A stretch of 44,097 nt of DNA from assembly GCA_021781745.1 (NCBI GenBank), contig JAJXWH010000042.1, forward strand, positions 1-44,097, in the 5' to 3' direction. The translations under genes were made by a program, and so were the position numbers. Source of the DNA: Bacillota bacterium (GTDB taxonomy: Bacteria > Bacillota > Clostridia > Clostridiales > Clostridiaceae). Shown here one piece after another: positions 33,300-44,097 of this stretch (its first letter is position 1; every line of letters starts with the position of its first letter). The notes beneath the pieces were generated by a model, which had not been told where the DNA came from, ran no database searches, and worked only from the letters and a program-made list of their open reading frames with translations.

Positions 33300-34865
33300 T
33301 TAATCTAGGATTTTAATACCGCTTTTCCTAAAATTGCTTGGTGTAAGGCCAGTGAATTTTTTGAATACCTTACAAAAATAACTATGATCAGAATATCCAA
33401 CCATACTGCTAATATCGGAAATAGGAATATCTTGTTTTAAAAAAACGCAAGCTTTTTTTATTCTTATTTTATTAAGAAATTCATTAAAGCCTTCTTCATT
33501 GTGAGAACTGAAGTAAGAAGATAAATAAGAATAATTAAAATTAAACAATTTAGACACTTCAGCTAAAGTAAGCTGTTCATCATAGTGATCATGGATATAC
33601 TGAATTATTTTATTAATCATGTGAGAATTTATTCTATTTTCGTGTTTATCGATTATCTCATTTAAATTACTCAATAAATATTCATAGGTTTTTATTAAAT
33701 CCTCTGCATATTTAATACTATCAATTTTATGAAAACAATCCTGTTTTAAAGAATTTAATGTATTTGAATTAAAATTTAAATATTCTAAAGATGTAATTAC
33801 ATTATAGAAGGAATTTTGAATTAATGTCTTAAGTTCGAATTCAGTCAGAGCCTTATTATTAATTGCGTCTTGTATATATCTAGTTAACATTTCAAAAGCG
33901 TTTTGAAACTGCATAATTGAAACAAATTCTGAAAAGCGCTTAAAGTTAAATTTATCTATTTGCGGAGGCGCCTTGAAATCATGTGAGCATAATAAAGGAG
34001 TACCTCTATGGTAAAAATATTGCTGTGTTAATAACAAAAATTCTTTTTCATATATAGACTTAACATTATTAATAGAATCAAAATTATTAGTCATAACAAA
34101 AAATGTTTCATAAAAACTACTAGAAACTAATTGTGAAATTTTGTTTATTTTATTAAGGATATCTCTATAAGAGTTATTATTAAAATTAATAACTGTAACG
34201 ATGATTTCGTTTTCAATATTGGCCGTTTGAATACAGTAGCTTATATCTAGTTTATTTAAGGAAAATTCATTATTTATTACTGAATCAGTATAACTAATAA
34301 TATCTTGACGTTTCTCATAATTATCATATATTTTTTTTGCATTTAAGCCAAATAAACAAAAGTTTGAATAACCAAATAAATTGTTTAAATAATCAATATC
34401 AATATTAATATCGAAACCTAGAATAAGTCTGCTTAAAATATTATTTGTGTTTCCTTTGTTACTTTTGGTAGAACTATTACTCTTAAGTTTATTAGATAGT
34501 TTTTTTAATGTTTTTAGTATTTCTGTTGGATTTAAAGAAGGTTTTAATATATAATCAACAGCACCGTTTTGAAAAGATGATTTCACATATTCAAAATCAC
34601 TATAGCTACTCAAAATAATTATTTTAATTTGAGGATATTTATCCTGTAGGAATTTAGCTAATTCAATTCCATTTATTTGAGGCATTACTACATCAGAAAT
34701 TATAATATCAGGTATATTTTCTTTTATCATGTCAATAGCTTCTTGGCCATTAGAAGCCTGATCGATAATTTGAAAACCTTCCTTTTCCCAATCAATCATA
34801 TGAGTTATACCTTGTCTCATGATGAATTCATCATCAACTACTAAAATTTTACTATATTCGTTCAA
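33300..34865 (-). CDS. YesN-type response regulator (REC-AraC)
   Basis: A 521-residue protein. The N-terminal receiver has D11/D12, phospho-acceptor D58 in DIIISDVVMPQ and LSSYSDFEYVK. The C-terminal AraC helix-turn-helix pair (about residues 420-516) includes TLAEVSKLFNFNYSYLSSYF and ISDISSMVGYSDHSYFCKVF, then FTGLTPSNFRK. It probably activates the importer operon and lacZ. Start TTG 34865, with GGGGTG upstream on the minus strand. Divergent from lacZ. Confidence 0.9.
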   Translation of the reverse strand: MNEYSKILVVDDEFIMRQGITHMIDWEKEGFQIIDQASNGQEAIDMIKENIPDIIISDVVMPQINGIELAKFLQDKYPQIKIIILSSYSDFEYVKSSFQNGAVDYILKPSLNPTEILKTLKKLSNKLKSNSSTKSNKGNTNNILSRLILGFDINIDIDYLNNLFGYSNFCLFGLNAKKIYDNYEKRQDIISYTDSVINNEFSLNKLDISYCIQTANIENEIIVTVINFNNNSYRDILNKINKISQLVSSSFYETFFVMTNNFDSINNVKSIYEKEFLLLTQQYFYHRGTPLLCSHDFKAPPQIDKFNFKRFSEFVSIMQFQNAFEMLTRYIQDAINNKALTEFELKTLIQNSFYNVITSLEYLNFNSNTLNSLKQDCFHKIDSIKYAEDLIKTYEYLLSNLNEIIDKHENRINSHMINKIIQYIHDHYDEQLTLAEVSKLFNFNYSYLSSYFSSHNEEGFNEFLNKIRIKKACVFLKQDIPISDISSMVGYSDHSYFCKVFKKFTGLTPSNFRKSGIKILD

Positions 34866-34962
34866 TAGCCAGCACCCCTATTCTAAAATTACCCTTTATA
34901 AAAAATTTATCTCAATACTGATTATACCTTAAAAATTAAAGGTTTTCAATGCGTAGGGAAAT

Positions 34963-35006
34963 TTACTAGTAAAGTTTAGTAAAACAATATTGATTTTTTA
35001 GTAAAA
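34963..35006. promoter_or_regulatory. repeated TTTAGTAAA-type sites between yesN and lacZ
   Basis: TTTACTAGTAAA (34963-34974, palindromic), TTTAGTAAAA (34976-34985) and TTTAGTAAAATG (from about 34998) lie in tandem in the divergent intergenic region. The first shares the 10-mer TTTACTAGTA with the importer control region. They are candidate binding sites of the AraC-type regulator, by inference. Confidence 0.5.
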
Positions 35007-35087
35007 TGAGAATAAAATATAAATAAAGATTTTACTTAATCATATAGGTAAGCATCAAACATTAACTTTATATAATAATGAAAGTGA

Positions 35088-38135
<3,048 letters not shown>

Positions 38136-38215
38136 AGAGAAAATGAAAAATGGTATGCCTATAAAAACAGACGGGTTGAATAAATCATAAATTAAAATTA
38201 ATAAAAGAAAATTGT

Positions 38216-38287
38216 AGATTACTAATCTATGTTTAAGAAACTTGCAATTAGTAATCTATTATGTTGTATAATCATAGTAGATTACGT
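38216..38287 (+). promoter_or_regulatory. inverted AGATTACTAAT repeat with promoter before the TSUP gene
   Basis: AGATTACTAAT (38216-38226) and ATTAGTAATCT (38247-38257) are inverted repeats; a further TAGATTACG lies near 38279-38287. TTGCAA (38242-38247) and TATAAT (about 38267-38272) could be a promoter with a spacer of 19 bp. The arms may be an operator or the lacZ transcript end; the T-run is poor. Confidence 0.4.
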
Positions 38288-38363
38288 GAAGTTATTGTAT
38301 GCTCTTTATAATAAAAGATTAAAGATTAAGGAGTAGCAATAATTTGGATTTAACGGGGGGAAA

Positions 38364-39098
38364 ATGCAAAATATATTTCTTTTTATTTCGACTTTACTAG
38401 CTTATTTAGTTAAAGCCATAACTGGATTTGGAAACACACTAGTTATGGGATCATTATTTTCGTTTGCTGTGCCTAACAGATTAACTACACCAATTGATTT
38501 GATTTTTAGTATTCCAACTAATATTTATATAGTATGGAGAGAACGAAAAAATATTTCACTTAAAGTTGTTATTCCATTATCACTAATGCTGTTAGCTGGT
38601 ATTGTACCAGGGACACTTTTATTAAAGATAGGATATGATTGGATATTAAAATCAATTCTAGGAGTAGTAATAGTTGGTATGGCATTAGAAATGCTAACAA
38701 GAAAGTCCAATCAAAATGTTAATAAGAAAAGCAATCCTGTGTTTCTTGCTGTAATTGGGGTTACTTCTGGTATTTTAGCAGGGCTTTATGGAATTAGTGC
38801 TCTTTTAGTTGCATATATCAGCAGAACATCAGATAATAAGAGTCAATTTCGAGGGAATATTTGCTGTGTTTTTTTAGTGGACAATATTTTTAGATTCTTT
38901 TTATATTTGTTTACTGGAATTTTAAACAAAGAGGTATTTACATTAACACTTCTTCTTTCACCAGCAGTGTTGATTGGGATGGTTGTAGGAGTTAAGGTTG
39001 ACTCTAAAATGAAAGAAGAAACTGTAAAAAAGGTTGTAATAGCTTTGCTTATAATAAGCGGAACAATCTTATTTGGAAAAAATATTTTGAGTTATTAA
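38364..39098 (+). CDS. TSUP-family (TauE/SafE) membrane permease
   Basis: A 244-residue protein with about eight hydrophobic segments. It opens with the family signature LAYLVKAITGFGNTLVMGSL, and the second half-repeat has GVTSGILAGLYGISALLVAY. The family exports or imports sulfite, organosulfonates or carboxylates; the substrate here is unknown. ATG 38364 follows GGGGGG. It is separated from lacZ by 228 bp with its own promoter candidate. Hairpin element B follows its 3' end. Confidence 0.85.
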   Translation: MQNIFLFISTLLAYLVKAITGFGNTLVMGSLFSFAVPNRLTTPIDLIFSIPTNIYIVWRERKNISLKVVIPLSLMLLAGIVPGTLLLKIGYDWILKSILGVVIVGMALEMLTRKSNQNVNKKSNPVFLAVIGVTSGILAGLYGISALLVAYISRTSDNKSQFRGNICCVFLVDNIFRFFLYLFTGILNKEVFTLTLLLSPAVLIGMVVGVKVDSKMKEETVKKVVIALLIISGTILFGKNILSY

Positions 39099-39182
39099 TA
39101 TATTGTACATAACTATACAAAAGTTCAGTAAATTTTAATATAGATAAACAACATATAAACTAGACTTATGTGGTAGCTTACC

Positions 39183-39365
39183 GAAATAATAAATATTTTT
39201 ATTACGAAAAACTATGAAAATATCGCTGAAGCCTCTAAGTTGCAGGTTATACCACTTTAGCGTGTTCCTACTTTCAGTATGACAAGCTAAAGTGGAACAA
39301 CCTACAACTAAGAGCCTTATCAGCTCATTTTCAAATGTTTTCTGCACAAAAATATTTATTATTTC
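39183..39365. repeat. hairpin element copy B
   Basis: Perfect 18-bp outer arms GAAATAATAAATATTTTT (39183-39200) and complement (39348-39365); then GAAAA/TTTTC, TGAAAAT/ATTTTCA, GCTG/CAGC, an inner imperfect arm (CTCTAAGTTGCAGGTT against AACCTACAACTAAGAG), and a tip CCACTTTAGC/GCTAAAGTGG. ACTATGAAAATATCGCTGAA (39211-39230) is identical to copy A, whereas the outer and inner arms are unrelated in sequence to those of A. Weaker pairing (ACTAGACTTATGTGG against an inverted CCACATAAAGATTTAGT) continues outwards. Nothing else is seen in 39099-39650. Confidence 0.8.
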
Positions 39366-39657
39366 TAGTTAAGATATCCACATAAAGATTTAGTAAATAT
39401 GTAAGTATATTTATATAATAAGTTCAATTATTATAATGTTGGATATCTATAAATAAGTACATAATCGAGAGTTATATCTAATAAAAGTTATAAAGTAAAA
39501 TTTATAACTTTTTTTAAGTTATGAATTATATATAATATGACATATTTATTAAAAAAATCTTACAATAAACAAATTAAAATAAAATCCATATATAATAAAT
39601 TTATGAATAAAATTATTAAATTTGAAATAACAAAAATAAATTTTAGGGGAGATGAAT

Positions 39658-40416
39658 TTGAAGAAATTTTTGGATATTATATTGGGTATATTGTTGATTT
39701 TTTATGTAATAGCTATAGATATGATGAGTGGTTTAATAGTTGCGTTTAGTTTTCCAGTTCTAATTTTAGGAATACTGTTAATTATATATCACTTTGTAAA
39801 ACATAAGATGAAAAATAGTCCATTTTTTCCTAAAGGATTAAATATTATAAAGATATTTTTATGCATTGGTCTTATAGTTTTTTTAGGAATTGAGACTGTA
39901 ATAATAAGTTACCCAAAACATAATGAAAAAAAAGATGATTACATTCTTGTTTTAGGAGCTGGACTTACAGATAGAACAATTCCAAGTGCAATTCTAAAGG
40001 CAAGGCTTGATACAGCAATAGAATGCTTTAAGCAAAATAATACAGCATATATTGTACTTTCTGGGGGACAAGGGAATGATGAAGATATTCCAGAATCCAA
40101 TGCAATGAGTAAATATTTACAGGAAAAAGGTATAGATAAGAATAGAATAATACTCGAAGATAAGTCAAGAAATACAAATGAAAACTTTAAATATTCAAAG
40201 GAGAAAATAGAAGAAAATAGTCACAAATCCTTAGATAAAGTTAATGTTAAAATAGTAACAACAGATTTTCATGCATTTAGAAGCAGTGTTCTGGCTAAGA
40301 AAAATGGGTATATTAATTTTGATAATTATTCTAGCCCTACAATCTGGTATCTAATTCCAATAACATATACTCGTGAAGCATTTGCAGTTATAAAAAGCAC
40401 ATTGTTTGATAAATAA
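39658..40416 (+). CDS. YdcF/SanA-like DUF218 membrane protein
   Basis: A 252-residue protein with three N-terminal hydrophobic segments (about residues 5-27, 29-46 and 63-83), then the DUF218 domain: YILVLGAGLTDRTIPSAILK, AYIVLSGGQGNDEDIPES, RIILEDKSRNTNENFKYSK and VTTDFHAFRSSVLAKKNG. Relatives affect cell-envelope integrity or vancomycin tolerance; the reaction is not established. I prefer the TTG at 39658 since AGGGGAG (39645-39651) touches the alternative ATG at 39652. Monocistronic. Confidence 0.82.
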   Translation: MKKFLDIILGILLIFYVIAIDMMSGLIVAFSFPVLILGILLIIYHFVKHKMKNSPFFPKGLNIIKIFLCIGLIVFLGIETVIISYPKHNEKKDDYILVLGAGLTDRTIPSAILKARLDTAIECFKQNNTAYIVLSGGQGNDEDIPESNAMSKYLQEKGIDKNRIILEDKSRNTNENFKYSKEKIEENSHKSLDKVNVKIVTTDFHAFRSSVLAKKNGYINFDNYSSPTIWYLIPITYTREAFAVIKSTLFDK

Positions 40417-40519
40417 ATTAGGGTTATTACTATAAACAATAAATTTTTATATGAGGATACAGTTTTTGGGAATCTGAGCAAAGACAATTATACTATTATA
40501 CTGGACAGTCAAAACTTTT

Positions 40520-41308
40520 GTTCAATTAGCAAGCCTGTAGATCCTCATAATAAGCGAAGTTATGACAATAACTATCTACTTTCATTTATAAAACTACAGA
40601 ACTTTTAAATCATACTATACGGAGCATGTATCGGCTGTACTCAAACCGTATTTTCCTAGGCTTGTGAGTTACAATAGGTTTGTTGAATTAATGCAAGAAG
40701 CATTAGTTGCACTTCTATTATACATGATGAAATTTAGAACTGGCAAGTGCACAGGCATTTCATTTATCGATTCTACAACTTTAAATGTATGTCATAATAG
40801 AAGAATACATTCTCATAAAGTTTTTAAAGGAATTGCAGACCGCGGTAAAAGTTCAACGGGTTGGTTTTATGGTTTTAAACTTCATCTTGTTGTCAATGAT
40901 AAGGGTGATATTCTCTCTTTTTATCTAACTCCAGGAAACGTAGATGATAGAGACCCTAAGACTATAGAAATATTAGCAAAAGATCTACTTGGAAAACTCT
41001 TTGGTGACAAAGGTTATTTATCAAAAAATATCTCAGATATTCTGTATTCCAAAGGCATTCAGCTTATAACAAAGATAAAGAAAAACATGAAAAATAAATT
41101 AATGCTAATGGAAGATAAAATTCTTCTTAGGAAAAGAGCTATTATTGAAACAATAAATGATCAGCTAAAAAATATATGTCAGATAGAACATAGTAGGCAT
41201 AGAAGTTTTACTTATTTTGCGGTGAATATAGTTTCTGGATTGATTTCATATAGTTTTATTCCAAAGAAGCCTTCTCTTAAGTTGGACAAATATCTAACTA
41301 TGGAATAA
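40520..41308 (+). pseudogene. IS982-family transposase, N-terminally decayed
   Basis: An in-frame reading gives SEVMTITIYFHL, a stop (40589-40591), then NYRTFKSYYTEHVSAVLKPY and FPRLVSYNRFVELM, leading into an open frame to 41308. DDE residues are retained: D in FIDSTTLNVCHNRR, D in LFGDKGYLS, E in KRAIIETINDQLKN. A GTG at 40664 could start a 214-residue product, but that would lack the N-terminal DNA-binding part. The length of intact IS982 transposases is about 290-300 residues. Confidence 0.8.
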
Positions 41309-41384
41309 TTGGAATAGTAACCGACAAAGTCGCAGGGATACTTTTTTGCTTTTTTCATATCGAACTCACGTTAAATCTATTTAG

Positions 41385-42282
41385 TTTTGGCATTGATTTG
41401 CTCCAAAACTGATAACTAAAAGCACCAATTACTTGTTTTAATTCACGAAATGTACACTCGATTTTAAAAACGATAACTATACAGCCTTATTATTGTTTCT
41501 GGATTTAGAGTAAGATCTGTGCTAACCAATATAGAATTTATACCGCTACACTTAACAAGTACAAAACGCAACTCTTGATATAATTTTTGTCCCCAAAGAA
41601 GATTTACGCAATAGTAGCTAACTTCTTGTTCTTTGCCATAAATCTTAACTGTTGTTGTTTTAAAAGATTCATTTTTTTCTTGGAAGTAATCTTTTAACTT
41701 AACAGAAGCTCCTTTTTCACGTGGTCTTCCTCGTCCAAAGTTTTTGTGATTGAAAAACCATTCTGAATCATTTGAACAATATGAGATTCGTGGTTTTCTT
41801 CCGACTTTATCCAGCTTCGGATAGTTTTTACACTGATTAAAAGAGGAATACAAAGCATTTTTGAACTATTTCCTGCCAGTATCCCTATACCACCAAACGT
41901 ATATTCTCCTTTTGAAGAATTTTCAGATTATTGGTGTAGCCTTTTAACTCCAGGCATCTTACGAGTCTCTTTTGAAGCTTTAACACCATCACCTACAAGA
42001 ATCATTACACCATCTTCTTTATAAATCGGTGCGAAGCTTTTAATAATTTCACACCACATTGTTTGTAATAGATTCAAGTGTCCATGAAGAAGCATGAAAA
42101 AAATGTATCATAGTAGCATAGCTACTATGCGAAAGATTCAAATCACGAATTATTGATGTTAACCCTAATGAATCTGAACGTAGCATAAGACCAATTATAA
42201 TAATGGTAAACCAATTAAATGAAGCTTGTCTTGAAAAACATTCTTTAAACTTGCTTAAAATTTTATTTAATAAATTCCACAT
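41385..42282 (-). pseudogene. IS4-like transposase, multiply broken
   Basis: N-terminus at 42282 (MWNLLNKILSKFKECFSRQA, LGLTSIIRDLNLSHSSYATM). It is frameshifted near 42065, continuing QTMWCEIIKSFAPIYKEDG and ILVGDGVKASKETRKMPGVK. A stop follows LHQ near 41935, and internal sequence is lost near 41860. Then comes NFGRGRPREKGASVKLKDYF to ILVSTDLTLNPETIIRLYSY (41853-41464), and a last frameshift at a T-run before FKIECTFRELKQVIGAF and FWSKSMPKLNRF (to about 41385). Clearly non-functional. Confidence 0.78.
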
Positions 42283-42466
42283 AAATTTATAGTTAATCTA
42301 CCAATATTGTGTTAAACTAATTTTAGTTAATTCTTTTGGTAGAGTTTATCTCCTTTTTTTAGTAAGCAATTAAAAGGATACTATAAATTTACCTAAAAGG
42401 GTTAACTTTTTTTTATAGAACTTTTGACTGTCCAGTAGTAATACTAAAAAAGGAGAAGTTAAAAAT

Positions 42467-43050
42467 ATGATTTTATCAGGGTTAACATTTGGTATTTATC
42501 CATTAAGTGTAGCAGGCACTCTTTTTGGATTGGCTGTTGGGCCTGAAGATAACTACGAAAAAATTCAATTGGCAATTCGTGACCTTAAAGGTGAGTCTAG
42601 AAAGCTATTGCCAAGAAATTATCTTGTTTATACAAAGGAATGGGAAGCAAAAATGCTATCAAAATGTAGATGTATTTGAAGAACAGACACTTGATTTAAA
42701 TCAGATAATTGCTTCTGTAGAACGTACACTTCGCAATTTAAGAGAAAAAGATCTTACTATTGCAGGGATACCAATGAGTTACAGAAAACGGATGGCCGAC
42801 TGGAAAGAATCCTGTTGCTAACATAGAAAGATCCTATGATCGTCAAGCTAAAGTTATTGAAACCGTTATAAGAACTATTTATAATTTGAGACAAGGGCTT
42901 AACATTTCTCACTATGAGCTTTTTGGACTTAGTGATGCAGATAGTTCTAAAGAAGATCTTTTTCATCAATATGGGATTATGTGTGATGATTATTCTCCAA
43001 AACCAGCTTATGAAACATTTAAGAAACTAATACGAGAATTAGGTAATTGA
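42467..43050 (+). pseudogene. glycoside hydrolase pseudogene (TENGW-type)
   Basis: Three frames add up to one protein. The first is 42467-42650, TFGIYPLSVAGTLFGLAVGP to LPRNYLVYTKEWE. A shifted frame follows, VDVFEEQTLDLNQIIASVER. After another shift near 42785 comes TENGWPTGKNPVANIERSYD, then QGLNISHYELFGLSDADSSK and DDYSPKPAYETFKKLIRELG ending at 43050. The TENGW motif is a typical nucleophile region of clan-A glycosidases. The jump from KEWE..MLSK to VDVFEEQ suggests an internal deletion of the barrel middle. A ribosome site (AAAGGAG) still precedes the ATG, but the IS block lies 30 bp upstream. Confidence 0.7.
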
Positions 43051-43156
43051 GACTCGTAGAAGAGATAAACTAAATATGGTATATTAATATAGAATAGTAA
43101 CTATAAGATAAACTGTTAATTGAGTAGTTTTATATTATACGAAAGGAATGATAAGA

Positions 43157-43414
43157 ATGTCAGAAGTTACAATGTGCCAAAGTTGTGGATTGCCGTTTAA
43201 CGAAGAACACGCACAATTCATAGCAACAGAACAGGATGGGAGTAAGAGCATTTACTGCACAAATTGTTATAAAGACGGGAAATTTATTGACCCTGATATA
43301 TCCATGAAAGAAATGATTGAGATAATTGTACCTATTTTGGGAAGAGCAATAGGCGAAGAAGAAGCTAGAAAAGAAATGACAACTTTATTACCAACTCTTA
43401 AGCGTTGGAGATAA
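43157..43414 (+). CDS. putative zinc-ribbon protein (Zn_ribbon_2)
   Basis: An 85-residue protein with MCQSCGLPF and IYCTNCYKDGKF, a CxxC..CxxC zinc ribbon, followed by the helix PDISMKEMIEIIVPILG and an EEEARKEM segment typical of the small Zn_ribbon_2 proteins. Function unknown, cytosolic. The start is ATG 43157, 8 bases after AAAGGA; an ATG at 43148 directly abuts that site. Monocistronic, with a terminator downstream. Confidence 0.85.
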   Translation: MSEVTMCQSCGLPFNEEHAQFIATEQDGSKSIYCTNCYKDGKFIDPDISMKEMIEIIVPILGRAIGEEEARKEMTTLLPTLKRWR

Positions 43415-43481
43415 CATAATCCAAGAAAAACTTAGTACATACTATTCATTTATATTATAAATAAAAATGAATAGTAATTGT

Positions 43482-43522
43482 AAAGTCGCATTGTTCAAAA
43501 GATTGGATTTGCGACTTTTTTT
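43482..43522 (+). terminator. terminator of the zinc-ribbon gene
   Basis: AAAGTCGCA (43482-43490) and TGCGACTTT (43510-43518) form the stem, followed by a T-run. An extra hairpin CTATTCATTT/AAATGAATAG lies just upstream (43442-43474). Confidence 0.75.
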
Positions 43523-43647
43523 GTACAATAAGTACTATTAAATAAACTATAGATACTATAAGTTTATCATGGAAGAAACTTAAAATAGATGATTCGTTGA
43601 AATCTTAATGTAGCTTGTAGATTCATTACAACTACTACATTAAGGAT

Positions 43648-43976
43648 TTATTTAAAAGGAGAAATAGCTACTTCTCCAGTGCCAAGCATTATCCCAATAT
43701 CTCCCTCGTGGAGAATGCCTAGTTTTACAATTTCATTTGGTTCATCTAAGTGTATAAATTGTATAAGCCTACCGTTACTATCAACTACTATCAAAGTAGC
43801 AGTGGTATTTGGAGTTACAAGTTTAGCATTGACTTTATATCCATTGAACAACGAAAGTGAATAGATACCCTGTTTATAAGTAGTTGAAATAGGGTATATT
43901 TGTTGTTCTGAAACTTCAGCAATCGGAGATGGTTGTATTTGAGTAATTATAGTAAAGATGAATATATATATTAACC
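43648..43976 (-). CDS. small protein, start uncertain (possibly 5'-truncated)
   Basis: The minus frame is open from about 43976 to the TAA at 43648-43650. It reads FIFTIITQIQPSPIAEVSEQ, then IYPISTTYKQGIYSLSLFNG and ATLIVVDSNGRLIQFIHLDE to GEVAISPFK. The look is protein-like throughout (a short hydrophobic start, then a beta-rich domain), but there is no ATG; the first TTG is at 43851 and would discard the front. An ATG at 43988 (MNNSG) is one frame away, separated by a stop, so a frameshift is possible. No family recognised. 43850-44097 otherwise shows only hairpins. Confidence 0.4.
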
Positions 43977-43989
43977 CGAATTATTCATG

Positions 43990-44040
43990 AACTCAAATTC
44001 TATGGTTATTATTGTAAAAAGTCACATAGGATTTGAGTTT
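43990..44040. terminator. inverted repeat, possible terminator
   Basis: AACTCAAATTCTATG (43990-44004) pairs with CATAGGATTTGAGTT (about 44025-44039) with one mismatch; weak T-runs follow on the plus strand. Confidence 0.45.
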
Positions 44041-44097
44041 ATTGAATTTTTGTATTAAAAATTTATCTGTTTTACATAAATTTATTGAGCAATTCCC

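Larger units (their letters stand above)
40500..42436. mobile_element. nested, decayed insertion-sequence block with 15-bp inverted ends
   Basis: ACTGGACAGTCAAAA at 40500-40514 is found inverted at 42422-42436. Between them lie an IS982-family transposase fragment (plus strand, left) and an IS4-like transposase fragment (minus strand, right). The IS4-like gene starts about 140 bp from the right end and reads inwards, so the inverted ends probably belong to it. The IS982 piece then seems to have inserted near the left end, around CGAACTCACGTTAA (about 41366-41379). No clear target duplication is seen. Confidence 0.7.

Noticed and set aside
39135..39347. Minus-strand 70-codon frame across hairpin element B
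   Set aside because: It follows the palindrome and is not conserved in copy A, where the arms differ; no ribosome site.
39537..39749. Plus-strand frame upstream of the YdcF-like gene
   Set aside because: It overlaps the YdcF-like gene in another frame and is made of AT-rich codons; the good ribosome site belongs to 39658.
43679..43864. Plus-strand frame opposite the 43648-43976 gene
   Set aside because: The minus strand gives the more natural protein (regular beta-strand pattern); the plus frame is its antisense shadow.

Overview
The window is AT-rich low-GC Gram-positive DNA that looks like a saccharolytic, spore-forming Clostridium of the C. beijerinckii / C. saccharoperbutylacetonicum kind. 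The evidence is strong AGGAGG-type ribosome binding sites, several TTG starts, a Spo0M homologue, an anaerobic (early cobalt insertion) cobalamin pathway, a bacteriohemerythrin, and a cluster of sugar-uptake and glycosidase genes. No species call can be proved from the sequence alone.

Layout. 1-2360: the tail of an upstream gene, a WYL-domain regulator and a nitroreductase gene broken by a 5-bp tandem duplication. 2430-4870: the remnant of a short-chain dehydrogenase, spo0M, a decayed IS3-family remnant, a tRNA-Glu(CTC) gene with its own promoter and terminator, and an unexplained, possibly structured intergenic stretch. 4870-8880: small membrane, His-rich and hypothetical genes, a COG2509-type FAD dehydrogenase, a bacteriohemerythrin and a holin-like gene. 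8900-18570: a sigma-A promoter, a cobalamin riboswitch with a visible anti-Shine-Dalgarno element, and the genes cbiK-cbiA-cbiC-(DUF1232)-cbiD-cbiE-cbiT-cbiL-(membrane protein)-cbiF-cbiG. cbiH and cbiJ are not in this run. 18600-19400: a two-helix membrane protein of unknown role.

19500-38135 is a carbohydrate island. It holds a LacI regulator, a GntR (TreR-like) repressor divergent from treP-treC (trehalose PTS and phosphotrehalase), then an ABC sugar importer (binding lipoprotein plus two permeases, no ATPase) with a GH42 beta-galactosidase, a YesM/YesN-type two-component system on the opposite strand, and a GH2 LacZ. The importer, the two galactosidases and the two-component system probably form one system for uptake and cleavage of a beta-galactoside or galacto-oligosaccharide; a 10-bp motif is shared by the upstream regions of the importer and of lacZ/yesN.

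38360-44097: a TSUP permease, a YdcF-like protein, nested decayed insertion sequences (an IS982-family piece inside an IS4-like element with 15-bp inverted ends), a glycoside hydrolase pseudogene, a zinc-ribbon protein and a small protein of uncertain start.

The most unusual signal is a set of three long quasi-palindromes (about 185-245 bp each). Two lie between the convergent lacI and gntR genes and one follows the TSUP gene. Two copies share short invariant blocks, while the arms between those blocks have changed completely and yet stay self-complementary. This looks like a family of structure-conserved hairpin elements that none of the ordinary annotations explains.
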